From the NCBI GenBank assembly GCA_949298955.1, contig CASFYQ010000011.1, forward strand, positions 1-64,000: 64,000 bases of DNA. Reading direction: 5' to 3'. Under the pieces are notes generated by a model. It had not been told where the DNA came from and searched no databases. It was given only the letters and a program-made list of their open reading frames with translations. The position numbers were made by a program, and so were the translations under genes. Below, piece after piece: positions 8,379 through 17,408 of the stretch (position 1 is the first letter of the stretch; the number at the start of each line of letters is the position of its first letter). This DNA is from an uncultured Bacteroidales bacterium (GTDB lineage: Bacteria > Bacteroidota > Bacteroidia > Bacteroidales > Barnesiellaceae).

Positions 8379-9611
8379 TTATTTGAAGAAGAAATACGAT
8401 ACCACAATGGCCGATATGGCTCCTATCACATCGGCCAGCAGGGCATACCCCACCGCATAGCGGGTCTTACGCACCCCTACACTGCCAAAATAAACGGCCA
8501 ATATGTAGAAAGTGGTATCGGTCGAACCTTGTACCGTACAAGCGACACGGCCCACAAACGAATCTACCCCATAGGTCGACATGGCATCGACCATCATTCC
8601 CCGCGATCCACTACCGCTCAACGATTTCATCAGCGCCGTAGGCAAAGCCCCCACAAACTCGGTATCGATGCCCAACCAGCCAAAGAAAACCGCGAATCCA
8701 TCGACAATATAATCCAAAGCACCCGAGGCTCTAAATATCCCGATAGCCACCAGGATAGCCACCAAATAGGGTATAATCATCACCGCAGTCTTAAAGCCCT
8801 CCTTGGCTCCCTCGATAAAGGCGTCGTAAACATTGATGCGCTTTACAAGCCCCGAGACAATAAAGACAACGATGATGGTAAACAAAATACTGTTGGCCGC
8901 AAAGGCCGAATAGGTGGAAATCTTCTCCTCGGGCAACGACGAGAAATAATAGAACACTCCGCCCACAAAAGCGGTGAGGCCCAAGCCCCACAGCATGATT
9001 ACCCGATCGAAGATATTGATTCTCTGCTTGATACACAAGGCCAGCAGACCTACAAAGGTGGCCATAAAAGTGGCAATGAGGATAGGCAGGAAAACATCAG
9101 ATGGATTGGCCGCCCCCATTTGAGCCCGATAGGTCATCACCCCGATGGGTATCAATGTCAACCCCGAGGCATTAAGCACCAAAAACATCAGCATCGCATC
9201 GGTTGCCGTGTCCTTCTTGGGATTCAGCTCCTGCAACTCTTTCATCGCTTTCAGCCCCAGCGGAGTAGCAGCGTTATCGAGTCCCAACATGTTGGCCGAT
9301 ACATTCATAAACATCGACCCCAACGCCGGATGCCCTTTGGGTACCCCCGGAAACAAGCGGGTGAAGAGCGGACTTATCAGACGCGACAAAACAGCCACCA
9401 TACCGCCCCGCTCGCCAATCTTCATCAGTCCCAACCAAAGGGTGAGTACACCGGTCAGCCCCAGCGAGATATCAAACGCATTGCGGGCCGACGAAAACGA
9501 AGCGTTCATAATATCGGTCCAAATGGCCGTATTGCCATACACCACACTCTGTACCACCGCCACCACAAAGGCAATGATAAAAAATGCAATCCAGATGTAA
9601 TTAAGAACCAT
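8379..9611 (-). CDS. SpmA-SpmB fusion (nucleoside-recognition domain) membrane protein
   Basis: This is a 410-residue polytopic membrane protein with two related halves. The first half resembles spore maturation protein A (NVSANMLGLDNAATPLGLKAM, TLIPIGVMTYRA). The second half, from about residue 225, resembles SpmB (SGSGSRGMMVDAM, CTVQGSTDTTFYILAVYFGSVGV). In Firmicutes these are separate sporulation-associated genes. This lineage does not sporulate, so the role must be different, perhaps transport, and is unknown. It is the only gene between the alkD-like region and ybeY. The C-terminus ends in SYFFFK. Confidence 0.85.
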   Translation of the reverse strand: MVLNYIWIAFFIIAFVVAVVQSVVYGNTAIWTDIMNASFSSARNAFDISLGLTGVLTLWLGLMKIGERGGMVAVLSRLISPLFTRLFPGVPKGHPALGSMFMNVSANMLGLDNAATPLGLKAMKELQELNPKKDTATDAMLMFLVLNASGLTLIPIGVMTYRAQMGAANPSDVFLPILIATFMATFVGLLALCIKQRINIFDRVIMLWGLGLTAFVGGVFYYFSSLPEEKISTYSAFAANSILFTIIVVFIVSGLVKRINVYDAFIEGAKEGFKTAVMIIPYLVAILVAIGIFRASGALDYIVDGFAVFFGWLGIDTEFVGALPTALMKSLSGSGSRGMMVDAMSTYGVDSFVGRVACTVQGSTDTTFYILAVYFGSVGVRKTRYAVGYALLADVIGAISAIVVSYFFFK

Positions 9612-10063
9612 ACGACCGCGTCTGTATTTTCTACCGTTTTCAAAAAAATAAAAAATAGGTACAGGTAAAGCAACGACAAGTAAAAAACTGATGGAGCCAA
9701 GCCATAGCCTATTTTTTACAAAAATAGCGATTTTAAAGAAACAAGCCCTGTTTACCTCTCAAAAAAAGGGAGCTTACTCCCGTCCAATGAGCGTCCAATG
9801 AGCAAACATTCTATTTCACACACCGAACAGCACCATCGAAATACATGATATAGCACTATATATCAATATATTATAAAAGATTTATCTCCATGAGAATCGA
9901 ATATTTTTTTCTTTTCGACCAATTATGCGAAATTTTTCGAGCCAGGAACCTCTATTTTAACAAATAGAAATATTGTTAAGAACAACCGTTTCATCAAACA
10001 ACTATTGAGCACCAATCGACGAACTGAAAATTTTACTACCTTTGCCGACTACGACACATCACC
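9612..10063. other. 452-base non-coding gap with an 11-bp tandem repeat
   Basis: Two divergent genes flank this AT-rich gap. It holds no credible ORF. The only structure seen is a perfect head-to-tail duplication of CGTCCAATGAG at 9781..9802 and, at the right end, the -7 element of the alkD-like gene. No promoter motif is evident for the SpmA-SpmB gene. Confidence 0.5.
10037..10044 (+). promoter_or_regulatory. Promoter -7 element of the AlkD-like gene
   Basis: TACCTTTG ends 19 bases before the ATG at 10064, which implies a leader of about 13 bases. No matching -33 element was found at 19-21 bases. Confidence 0.6.
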
Positions 10064-10771
10064 ATGCACACCGCTCAAGAAATCGAAAAAGCCCTTCGGG
10101 CAGCAGCCAATCCCGAAAAAATAAAAACCCTCTCGGGTTTCTTCAAAACAGGCAAAGGCGAATATGGAGAAAACGACATCTTCATTGGGCTGCCCGTCCC
10201 CTCCATACGAGCTATCGTCAAGCAATATCGCGACACACCGCTCACCGAACTTTCTACACTCCTGCAAAGCCCAGTTCACGAGTTGCGCATGGCTGCCCTG
10301 TTGTGTATGGTCGAACAATTCAAATCGGCCGACGACACCCGCCGCACGGCCATATACAATACCTATCTGGCCCATACGACCTATATCAATAACTGGGACC
10401 TGGTCGATCTCTCTGCTGCACAAATCGTAGGAGGGTATCTCGAACATCGCGACCACGCCCCACTCTACCAACTGGCCCAAAGCTCCCTGCTGTGGGAACA
10501 ACGCATTGCCATCGTAGCCACATGGCAGTGGATTCGCCGCGGACAACTCGACGACACCCTGGCCATTGCCGACCTGCTGCTTCATCACAAACACGACCTC
10601 ATACGCAAAGCCACAGGGTGGATGCTACGCGAAGTAGGCAAAAAAGACAAAGCCCGCCTGTGCCGGTTCCTCGACAGCCGCTACCGCCAGATGCCCCGCA
10701 CCATGCTACGCTATGCTATCGAGCGATTCTCCCCCGAAGAGCGGAAACATTATATGCAAAAAGAAAAGTAA
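10064..10771 (+). CDS. DNA alkylation repair protein (AlkD-like, HEAT-repeat glycosylase family)
   Basis: AlkD-type proteins remove N3- and N7-alkylated bases using a HEAT-like helical solenoid. The protein is 235 residues, the usual family length. Recognisable family motifs are GLPVPSIRAIVK near the N-terminus, NNWDLVDLSA in the middle and WMLREVGKKD near the C-terminus. It stands alone with its own promoter. Similar proteins are sometimes annotated only as hypothetical, so the repair role is taken from the family and not shown here. Confidence 0.9.
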   Translation: MHTAQEIEKALRAAANPEKIKTLSGFFKTGKGEYGENDIFIGLPVPSIRAIVKQYRDTPLTELSTLLQSPVHELRMAALLCMVEQFKSADDTRRTAIYNTYLAHTTYINNWDLVDLSAAQIVGGYLEHRDHAPLYQLAQSSLLWEQRIAIVATWQWIRRGQLDDTLAIADLLLHHKHDLIRKATGWMLREVGKKDKARLCRFLDSRYRQMPRTMLRYAIERFSPEERKHYMQKEK

Positions 10772-10907
10772 CACGCGCGTCCGCGAGAAAAGGCCACGAC
10801 CGATGGAAATATCGGGAGGGGGATTCTGGGATTCGGGACAGTTCATCGACCACAAAGGCAGAATGTAGCCCACACCCACAACATTTCACGCACAAGCCGT
10901 TTCACTA

Positions 10908-11792
10908 TTACAGCAGTCCTTCGCGACGCCACCGACGCTTGTATTTATAGAGCCGTTGCAGCAGTTTGAGCGACGAAATGTGCCAATAATAACGCCGGAA
11001 ATGCTCACGACAGCACGACTCGATAAAGTCCCAGTTACCCACCCGCTTCTTCATCAACATTCTGATAAAGAGAAACGACATTCTTATCTCCCTGAAATAA
11101 GAGACCAGAGAATTGGGCTTTTCGAGATAAAAGGGCAAACAACCGGCCCATTTCCGGTGAAACCGTGCCGTATCATCGAGCCACGCCTGGTTGTAGGAGC
11201 CCTCGGAAAAATGCTCCAGCAGCACATCGTTTGTCACATAGTTGATATATTTCTGACCCACGGCCATCGAAATATCGAGATCATACAAGTGAAATCCTTG
11301 GAAAGTCGCCTCGTCGAACCGAATCTCGGCCCACACCTCCCGACGCATAAACAGACACATACCGTCGAGTACGATTACCGGCGAAGCCGAAACCTTATCG
11401 GGGTTGGCAATGCAATATTTAATCGAGCCGTCCCTAAACCGCTGCACATAATTATAGCGTGTGTATTGCCTCATCGACCCCCACCCCGAGCAGGTCGCCA
11501 ACTTGGCCGTCGAGCCCGCAAAGCCCACCACTCCTGTCGTAGGTTTCTGCAACAGCGACACGATGCGCTCACCCCAATCAAAAGTTCTGAAAAATATATC
11601 CTCATGAGCAAAACAAAAGTATTCGCCCTTCGCTTTCCCGGCACAATGGTTATACACATGGGTAATGCTGTCTCCGGCTTCCCTATTATCATATATAATA
11701 AATTCGCAAGGCTGCCCTATCGTTTCGAGGACATTGGTTCGAAATGCCTCAGCCCGGGCCGGATTGATGGAACAAACTATGATAGAAATCAT
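10908..11792 (-). CDS. GT2-like glycosyltransferase (Glyco_tranf_2_5 type)
   Basis: This 294-residue protein has the N-terminal half of a GT-A fold. It starts with ISIIVCSINP, followed by IIYDNREAGDSITHVYN and FCFAHEDIFF, where the His-Glu-Asp replaces a classical DxD. VLDGMCLFMRREVW and a Phe-His-Leu-Tyr-Asp-x-Asp segment follow, as in the small family related to rhamnan and LPS sugar transferases. The C-terminal 60 residues are basic and aromatic. It stands at the left edge of the glycan cluster, divergent from the GT8-GT4 fusion. Donor and acceptor cannot be read from sequence. Confidence 0.82.
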   Translation of the reverse strand: MISIIVCSINPARAEAFRTNVLETIGQPCEFIIYDNREAGDSITHVYNHCAGKAKGEYFCFAHEDIFFRTFDWGERIVSLLQKPTTGVVGFAGSTAKLATCSGWGSMRQYTRYNYVQRFRDGSIKYCIANPDKVSASPVIVLDGMCLFMRREVWAEIRFDEATFQGFHLYDLDISMAVGQKYINYVTNDVLLEHFSEGSYNQAWLDDTARFHRKWAGCLPFYLEKPNSLVSYFREIRMSFLFIRMLMKKRVGNWDFIESCCREHFRRYYWHISSLKLLQRLYKYKRRWRREGLL

Positions 11793-12157
11793 GACAATAA
11801 ACCTCCTTTCTACTCTTGTTTTTTTTACGAAACCCGACTCTTATTCCCCGGTACCCCACAAAAACTCACCGCCCTCTTTGGGCGATATAAAAGGTTGAAT
11901 AGCGTTATAACAAAATGTTTATATTTAAGATACATTTGGTAATATTATGTTTTGTTGGTTGCTAAAAACACCTTGCAGATATAATATTATTTTATTCAGT
12001 TCTAAAATTTACCCGTAAATTCCTACAAAAGAAGACCAGATATTCTATGTGTCACCTGCATCCTCTGAGAAAACACTATCCCTGAGATTCCTTTAAAATA
12101 GAATCTCACTTAACCCATTTTTCAATAGCTTATTTATATGCATCAATTTTAAAGTAT
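11793..12157. other. AT-rich gap between divergent glycosyltransferases
   Basis: The stretch is visibly more AT-rich than its flanks and has no credible ORF. It ends in the palindromic promoter element at 12158. I see no repeat, tRNA or terminator in it. Confidence 0.5.
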
Positions 12158-12174
12158 TATCTTTGTCAAAGATA
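12158..12174. promoter_or_regulatory. Palindromic double -7 element between divergent glycosyltransferases
   Basis: The 17-base sequence TATCTTTGTCAAAGATA is a perfect inverted repeat of the -7 box TATCTTTG around one central T. It could fire on the plus strand toward the GT8-GT4 fusion and on the minus strand toward the gene at 10908..11792. A TTTG -33 box was not found at exact spacing on either side. Confidence 0.5.
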
Positions 12175-12253
12175 AGATAACAATTTTTCTCTTATATATT
12201 ATTTGGACAAACTGGCATCTTATATCGAAAAAGAACAATCAAGCCACCCCGAA

Positions 12254-14251
12254 ATGGAACATATTCATCTGTTTTTCGCCTTGAACGATTCCTACTGTCG
12301 ACACTGTTGTACAGCAATAGTTTCCATCTTGGAAAACAATCCCGACGACTTTTTCGACATCTACCTCCTCTCGGACTATATCTCGCCCGAGAACCGGCAG
12401 AAACTCTCGTCGCTCGAGCAACAATACAGCCACCACACGATACATTTCCACATCGTCGATGACAGTGATTTCCGCCATTTCAACCTCAATATCGGATATA
12501 TCACCCTGCAAACCTACTACCGATATGCCATTGCCGAATGGTTCCCCCAACTCGACAAAGCCCTCTATCTCGATTGCGACCTGGTGGTAAACGGATCGCT
12601 CAAAGCCCTTTGGGAAACCGACATAACCGATTATATCTGTGCCGGGGTGCCCGACCTGTGGATTGAAAACATCTATTACAAACCCGAGATAGGCCTGTCG
12701 CTCGACCAGCTTTATATCAATGCCGGGGTACTCCTGCTCAACCTGAAAAGAATGAGAGAGGAACACATCGGCCGTCTTCTGTCGCAGGCCACGGCGCAAC
12801 CGCCCTGCAAAATAAGATTTCAAGACCAGGACATTATCAACCTCGTGTGCGAAGGCAAAATCAAGGCTCTGCCCGAGAAATTCAATTTCACCACCGAAAA
12901 CGCATTTAAACACCCCGACCAGCGGGCCAAAGCCGCCATCATCCACTATACCGGCGAGCGCAAGCCCTGGTGTGGCAATGCTTGTACGAATCCTTTGAAA
13001 CACCTGTATTTCGACTATTTAGAAAAAACACCTTATAGCAATACCCCAAAAAAAGACTCCATGTTGAAACGACTGACTCACCTCTTTGCCCGCAAACCGA
13101 AAGAGTCGTCCCGCCCCATACGCGTGGCTCTGCTCATCGACGAATTTTTCGGTGGTGCCGGAACGGCTTTCGGCGGATACGGCTTCCTGGCCCGACATTA
13201 TATTGCCAAATATATCCCGTGCGACGATATACAAATAGATGTACTGCTGCGACTCGACTCCCGACGAAAAGTCAAGAAGGCAACCAAAACCCGGGTAGAC
13301 AACGTCGACGTGTATGTTCTCCCCGGCCGGAAATACGCCTCGGCCTGGCTGAAAAAAAAGAACTACGACCTCTACTTTTCCATCGAACTGACCAGCTCGT
13401 TCCTCAAATACGAGCCTGATGCCAACAAGCGTCTGCTCTTGTGGGTTCAGGACCCGAGGCCCTGGAAAGACTGGCTCGAAATACAAACCGTCAAACTATT
13501 CCCCGAGTCGTGCTACTGGAATACCGAGGTCTACGAACTCGTGCACCGGCTCTATACCGAGGGGCGAGTTACCTTCGTCACCCAAGGCCGTTTCCTCATC
13601 GAGAAAGCACGCTGCCTCTATCGCCTTTCGCCCGAGACTCCCATCGACTATCTGCCCAACCCGGTAGACATCGACCCCGCATTCGACGTGAAGAGTTTCC
13701 CCAAGAAAAACCACATCGTCTTCATCGGCCGCATCGAATCGGTAAAACGGGGCTGGCTCTTCTGCGAGATAGCCAAGCGTATGCCCGAGTATGAATTTTA
13801 TATGCTGGGACAATCCTTCCGGGAGAAAGAACAGAACGACTCGGTCATGGCACAATACCGGTCGGGAATCAAAAACCTGCATTTCACCGGGCATGTCGAA
13901 GGTGAAGAGAAATTCAACTACATCAAAGAGGCCAAAATTCTCGTTAATACCTCCATACACGAGGCTCTGCCTGTCACCTTCCTCGAAGCGCTCGCCTACG
14001 GTACCCTGTTGGTAAGTTGCCAAAACCCCGAGAACCTTACCGAGAAATTCGGCATCTACACCGGCCCCGTGCTGGGAGACGGTTTCGACAAAATCGACCT
14101 TTTCGTCGAAGCCATTCGCTCCCTCATGGAGAACGAAGAAAAGCGAAAAGTGCTCTCCACGGCCGGGTATGAATATGTAAAACAGGTACATAACGTGCCC
14201 GATTTCATACGCAACACCCGAGAACTTATCCGCCGCGAAGCCCGCAGGTAA
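12254..14251 (+). CDS. GT8-GT4 two-domain glycosyltransferase fusion
   Basis: The protein is about 665 residues with two complete glycosyltransferase domains. Residues ~1-260 are a GT8 domain (GT-A fold): HLFFALNDSYC at the start, the metal-binding DCD in YLDCDLVVNGSL at 107-109, YINAGVLLLNL, and IIHYTGERKPW at its end. Residues ~290-665 are a GT4 domain (GT-B fold): GAGTAFGGYG, then HIVFIGRIESVKRGW, and EALPVTFLEALAYGTLLVS for the nucleotide-sugar site. The frame is open from a TTG at 12203, but the family begins with the sequence right after the ATG at 12254, so that start is preferred. Two sugars may be added in sequence by one polypeptide (inference). It begins the plus-strand glycan operon. 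Confidence 0.88.
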   Translation: MEHIHLFFALNDSYCRHCCTAIVSILENNPDDFFDIYLLSDYISPENRQKLSSLEQQYSHHTIHFHIVDDSDFRHFNLNIGYITLQTYYRYAIAEWFPQLDKALYLDCDLVVNGSLKALWETDITDYICAGVPDLWIENIYYKPEIGLSLDQLYINAGVLLLNLKRMREEHIGRLLSQATAQPPCKIRFQDQDIINLVCEGKIKALPEKFNFTTENAFKHPDQRAKAAIIHYTGERKPWCGNACTNPLKHLYFDYLEKTPYSNTPKKDSMLKRLTHLFARKPKESSRPIRVALLIDEFFGGAGTAFGGYGFLARHYIAKYIPCDDIQIDVLLRLDSRRKVKKATKTRVDNVDVYVLPGRKYASAWLKKKNYDLYFSIELTSSFLKYEPDANKRLLLWVQDPRPWKDWLEIQTVKLFPESCYWNTEVYELVHRLYTEGRVTFVTQGRFLIEKARCLYRLSPETPIDYLPNPVDIDPAFDVKSFPKKNHIVFIGRIESVKRGWLFCEIAKRMPEYEFYMLGQSFREKEQNDSVMAQYRSGIKNLHFTGHVEGEEKFNYIKEAKILVNTSIHEALPVTFLEALAYGTLLVSCQNPENLTEKFGIYTGPVLGDGFDKIDLFVEAIRSLMENEEKRKVLSTAGYEYVKQVHNVPDFIRNTRELIRREARR

Positions 14252-14321
14252 AACGTATTCTGCTCACCCTCGAATCGACTGCCGTATTATCCCGACTTAA
14301 AAAAAGAAAAACGACAAGAGC

Positions 14322-15299
14322 ATGACACCCCAAGTATCGGTCATCATTCCCGTTTACAACGTAGGCAAATACCTCGAAAAATGTCTCACATCGGTTGTGG
14401 GGCAAACCTTCTCCAACCTGGAAATCGTAGTTGTCAATGACGGCAGTACCGACGATTCGCCCCAAATCATCGCCCGGTTTGCCCGGCAAGATTCTCGCAT
14501 CGTGGTCATCGACAAACCCAACGAAGGACTGGCCTATGCCCGCAAATCGGGCGTAGAGGCTGCCCGAGGCATATATATCTACCACCTCGACGGCGACGAC
14601 TACATCGAGCCAGATGCCATCGAGCTGATATATGCCAAAGCCCGGGAAACCGATGCCGATATGGCTGTGGCCCGCTTCTCGATCGATTACCCCGAGACCG
14701 GCACGTCGCAGCACTCGCTCCTCCCGAGCCGCGAAAGCTACACCGGTCTGGAATATTTCTCCGAGATTGCTTTTTCCAAAGCCCACTGGTCGGTATTCAG
14801 CTACCTGCACAAGCGCAGCCTGTACGACCACGTTGCCTTCCGCAAAGGACTCAGCTACGGCGAGGATGTCTACCTCACCACACAGTTGACCTACTACGCC
14901 TCGCGCGTTGTCATACTCAAAAGCAAACCTCTATTCCACTACATTATCCGAAAAAGCTCCATCACCAACAGCCGGTTCAGTGAACAAAAAGCTCGTGACA
15001 TTCTGCTCTATCCCGACCTGGTAAACGATTTTCTCAAAGATAAACCCGAATATTCCTCGTTGCAAAAAGAACTCGGAGCTATCCGCATACAAGCCTACAA
15101 CACCCTGTTGAGCAAACGGTGGTTCAACGATGCCCACCGGCTGAGCCGGGAGTCGCTCACCATTTTGCGCCAATACCCCGACCTCAGAAACATACCCCAG
15201 ATACGGGCCTTCCGCAAACTCTTCACCCTCTATGCCCACAGCCGGGTATTAGGAAGATTGTATGCCCAGTATTATATTTGCAAAAAGAAAATCAAGTAA
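14322..15299 (+). CDS. GT2 family glycosyltransferase (first of a tandem pair)
   Basis: This 325-residue GT-A enzyme starts with VSVIIPVYNVGKYLEKCL, has VVVNDGSTDDSP for nucleotide binding and the DGDD metal motif in HLDGDDYIEPDA, then the GEDVYL acidic motif. It resembles the WcaA/EpsJ-like envelope glycosyltransferases. The C-terminal part is basic and lacks a membrane anchor. Its stop codon overlaps the ATG of the next gene by one base. That neighbour is a close paralogue, so one of the two arose by tandem duplication. Confidence 0.9.
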   Translation: MTPQVSVIIPVYNVGKYLEKCLTSVVGQTFSNLEIVVVNDGSTDDSPQIIARFARQDSRIVVIDKPNEGLAYARKSGVEAARGIYIYHLDGDDYIEPDAIELIYAKARETDADMAVARFSIDYPETGTSQHSLLPSRESYTGLEYFSEIAFSKAHWSVFSYLHKRSLYDHVAFRKGLSYGEDVYLTTQLTYYASRVVILKSKPLFHYIIRKSSITNSRFSEQKARDILLYPDLVNDFLKDKPEYSSLQKELGAIRIQAYNTLLSKRWFNDAHRLSRESLTILRQYPDLRNIPQIRAFRKLFTLYAHSRVLGRLYAQYYICKKKIK

Positions 15300-16267
15300 T
15301 GGTACCCCGAGTCTCTGTCGTTATTCCCGTTTATAACGTGGGCAAGCAGCTCGAAACCTGCTTGCAATCGGTTATCGGTCAAACTTTTACCGACCTGGAA
15401 ATCATAATCGTCAACGACGGCAGTACCGACGACTCGCCCCAGATTATCGCCCGATTCGCCCGACAGGACCCTCGTATCATAGTCATCGACCGTCCCAACG
15501 AAGGGGTGGCCTATGCCCGCAAACGTGGTGTGGAGGCAGCTCGCGGCGAATACATACAATACCTCGACGGTGACGATTATCTCGAACCCGATGCCATCGA
15601 ACTGCTCTATCGGAAAGCTGTCGACGAACAAGCCGACATGGTGGTACTCCCCTTTTGGCTCGAAAGTGAAAACCGAAAGAAAGCCTCCAATCCGGCTCCG
15701 GGCACCTATGATTCGGTATCGTTTTTCTACTCACTGGCCTTTTGCCATAACTACTGGGCCGTATGGTCGTTCCTGCACAAGCGGTCTCTATATACCGGGG
15801 TTCATGTCGAGAAAGGGTTAAGCTATGGCGAGGATGCCTATCTGGCCTCGCAGTTAACCTATTTCGCCCGTAAAATCGTGGTACTCGAGTCACACCCTCT
15901 GCTACACTATATCATTCACAGCGGCTCGGCCACTTTGGGCAATTTCTCCGAGAAGAAGGCTCGAGACATCGAGTTGTACCCTCGGTTGCAACGGCGTTTT
16001 TATGCCGATAAGCCCACCTATCCACAAGTAGAAAAGGCCTTGGCCAATGTCGAGCTGGGAGCTATTGTCCTGTTGTTGAGCAAGCGGTGGTTCGGCGAAG
16101 CCCGGCGGCTGGCCCTGCGAGCCCTGGAAATCGAAAAACAATTCCCCGGACTGCTGCACCAACGACCTGCCCGTCACTATCGCAAATTGCTGAAAGCCTA
16201 TGCCCACAGTGAATTTATGGGCAAACTGATGGCCCGATATTATCTTTTAACCCGGAAAATAAAATAA
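15299..16267 (+). CDS. GT2 family glycosyltransferase (second of a tandem pair)
   Basis: This 322-residue paralogue of the preceding gene has the same order of motifs: VSVVIPVYNVGKQLETCL, VNDGSTDDSP, DGDDYLEPDA and GEDAYL. The two are almost identical over the first 100 residues and then diverge in the middle, where acceptor specificity is usually set (TSQHSLLPS in the first, NRKKASNP in the second). The real start is the ATG at 15299, which shares a base with the upstream stop; the open frame further upstream is not homologous to the family. The genes probably add different sugars or linkages. Confidence 0.9.
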   Translation: MVPRVSVVIPVYNVGKQLETCLQSVIGQTFTDLEIIIVNDGSTDDSPQIIARFARQDPRIIVIDRPNEGVAYARKRGVEAARGEYIQYLDGDDYLEPDAIELLYRKAVDEQADMVVLPFWLESENRKKASNPAPGTYDSVSFFYSLAFCHNYWAVWSFLHKRSLYTGVHVEKGLSYGEDAYLASQLTYFARKIVVLESHPLLHYIIHSGSATLGNFSEKKARDIELYPRLQRRFYADKPTYPQVEKALANVELGAIVLLLSKRWFGEARRLALRALEIEKQFPGLLHQRPARHYRKLLKAYAHSEFMGKLMARYYLLTRKIK

Positions 16268-16277
16268 ATACGACCCC

Positions 16278-17408
16278 ATGAAGATTCTCTTCTTTTCACA
16301 CGGAAAACGAGCTAACGGAGGTGCCGAACGATGCTTGCTCGACCTCATCAAGGGAATAAAACAAACCCATGATTCGTGGGAAATCTATGTCGTCTTCCCG
16401 GGACAAGACGAGTTGTGGGAGATGGCCCGCCCTTACCTCTCGGGATATGCCTTCATACGACAGCCTTGGTGGCTGGTGCGTCCTAAAAAACGCAGCTGGC
16501 GCAAACGATGGCTCTTCAACCTGCAAAAACGTTCGGCCATTCGCCAGACCCGCAACTACCTCCGGGCCGTCAATCCCGATATCGCCATCAGCAACACCCT
16601 GGCTACACCCATCGGTGCTTGGGCTGCCCGGGAAGAGAATATCACGCACTACTGGTTCATACACGAAATTCCCCCACTGGCACAAAACCTCGTCTACCTC
16701 TTCAACGAGCAGGAGTGCCTGAGCCAAGTAGATGCCTTGTCGCAGAAAATCATCGTCCCCTCCCATTTCGTGGGCGAATACTACAAACCCTATTTCCCCA
16801 CTCCCGGAAAGATAGCGGTCGTATACCAGTCGGTCGACATCGTGCCCCCGGCGCGTCCCCTGTCCGACCAGCCTTTCACCATAGGCATGCTGGCCAATTT
16901 CGAACCCAACAAAGGGCAACATATCGCTATCGAAGCCTTGCAAGAAGTCGTAAAAGAATACCCCGACACCCACCTGCTGCTCATCGGTAGCAACCACAGC
17001 CGGTATGCTCGAAAAATCGAGGAGAATGTCATCGCCTGCGGGCTGGAATCGAATGTCTCGATTGTCGAGCACACCATTCACCCCCACGATTACCTCATAC
17101 AGGCCGATGCTGCCCTGGTATGTTCGGGCTTCGAATGCTTCGGCCGGACCATTGTCGAAGGGCTCAAATGCGGGCTGCCCGTCATTGTCCCCGACAAACC
17201 TTTTGGACGAGAACTGATTCGAGAGGGATACAACGGATTCCTCTATAACCGGGACGATGCCCGGGAACTGGCTCGCAAAATCATTTTGCTGCGCCGGCAA
17301 GACCTCTCTACTTTGAAACAAAATGCCCTGAACTCGGTCGAAAACCGCTTTTCGGTTCACTCTTTCGCAGAGGAATTTATCTCGATTATCAATCCCGCAA
17401 AACCATGA
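16278..17408 (+). CDS. GT4 family glycosyltransferase
   Basis: This 376-residue GT-B enzyme has the N-terminal acceptor domain MKILFFSHGKRANGGAER and a C-terminal GT4 domain. IGMLANFEPNKGQHIAIEAL and ECFGRTIVEGLKCGLPVIV give the conserved Glu residues of the nucleotide-sugar site. ATGA at 17405 overlaps the start of the next gene by 4 bases, so the two are translationally coupled. The acceptor is unknown. Confidence 0.9.
   Translation: MKILFFSHGKRANGGAERCLLDLIKGIKQTHDSWEIYVVFPGQDELWEMARPYLSGYAFIRQPWWLVRPKKRSWRKRWLFNLQKRSAIRQTRNYLRAVNPDIAISNTLATPIGAWAAREENITHYWFIHEIPPLAQNLVYLFNEQECLSQVDALSQKIIVPSHFVGEYYKPYFPTPGKIAVVYQSVDIVPPARPLSDQPFTIGMLANFEPNKGQHIAIEALQEVVKEYPDTHLLLIGSNHSRYARKIEENVIACGLESNVSIVEHTIHPHDYLIQADAALVCSGFECFGRTIVEGLKCGLPVIVPDKPFGRELIREGYNGFLYNRDDARELARKIILLRRQDLSTLKQNALNSVENRFSVHSFAEEFISIINPAKP

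Noticed and set aside
12203..12253. TTG start for the GT8-GT4 fusion
   Set aside because: The 17 extra residues are not part of the GT8 fold; the ATG at 12254 matches the family start better, although the TTG remains possible.
15119..15298. In-frame upstream extension of the second GT2 gene
   Set aside because: It overlaps the first GT2 gene in another frame and shows no GT2 sequence; the true ATG follows the upstream stop.
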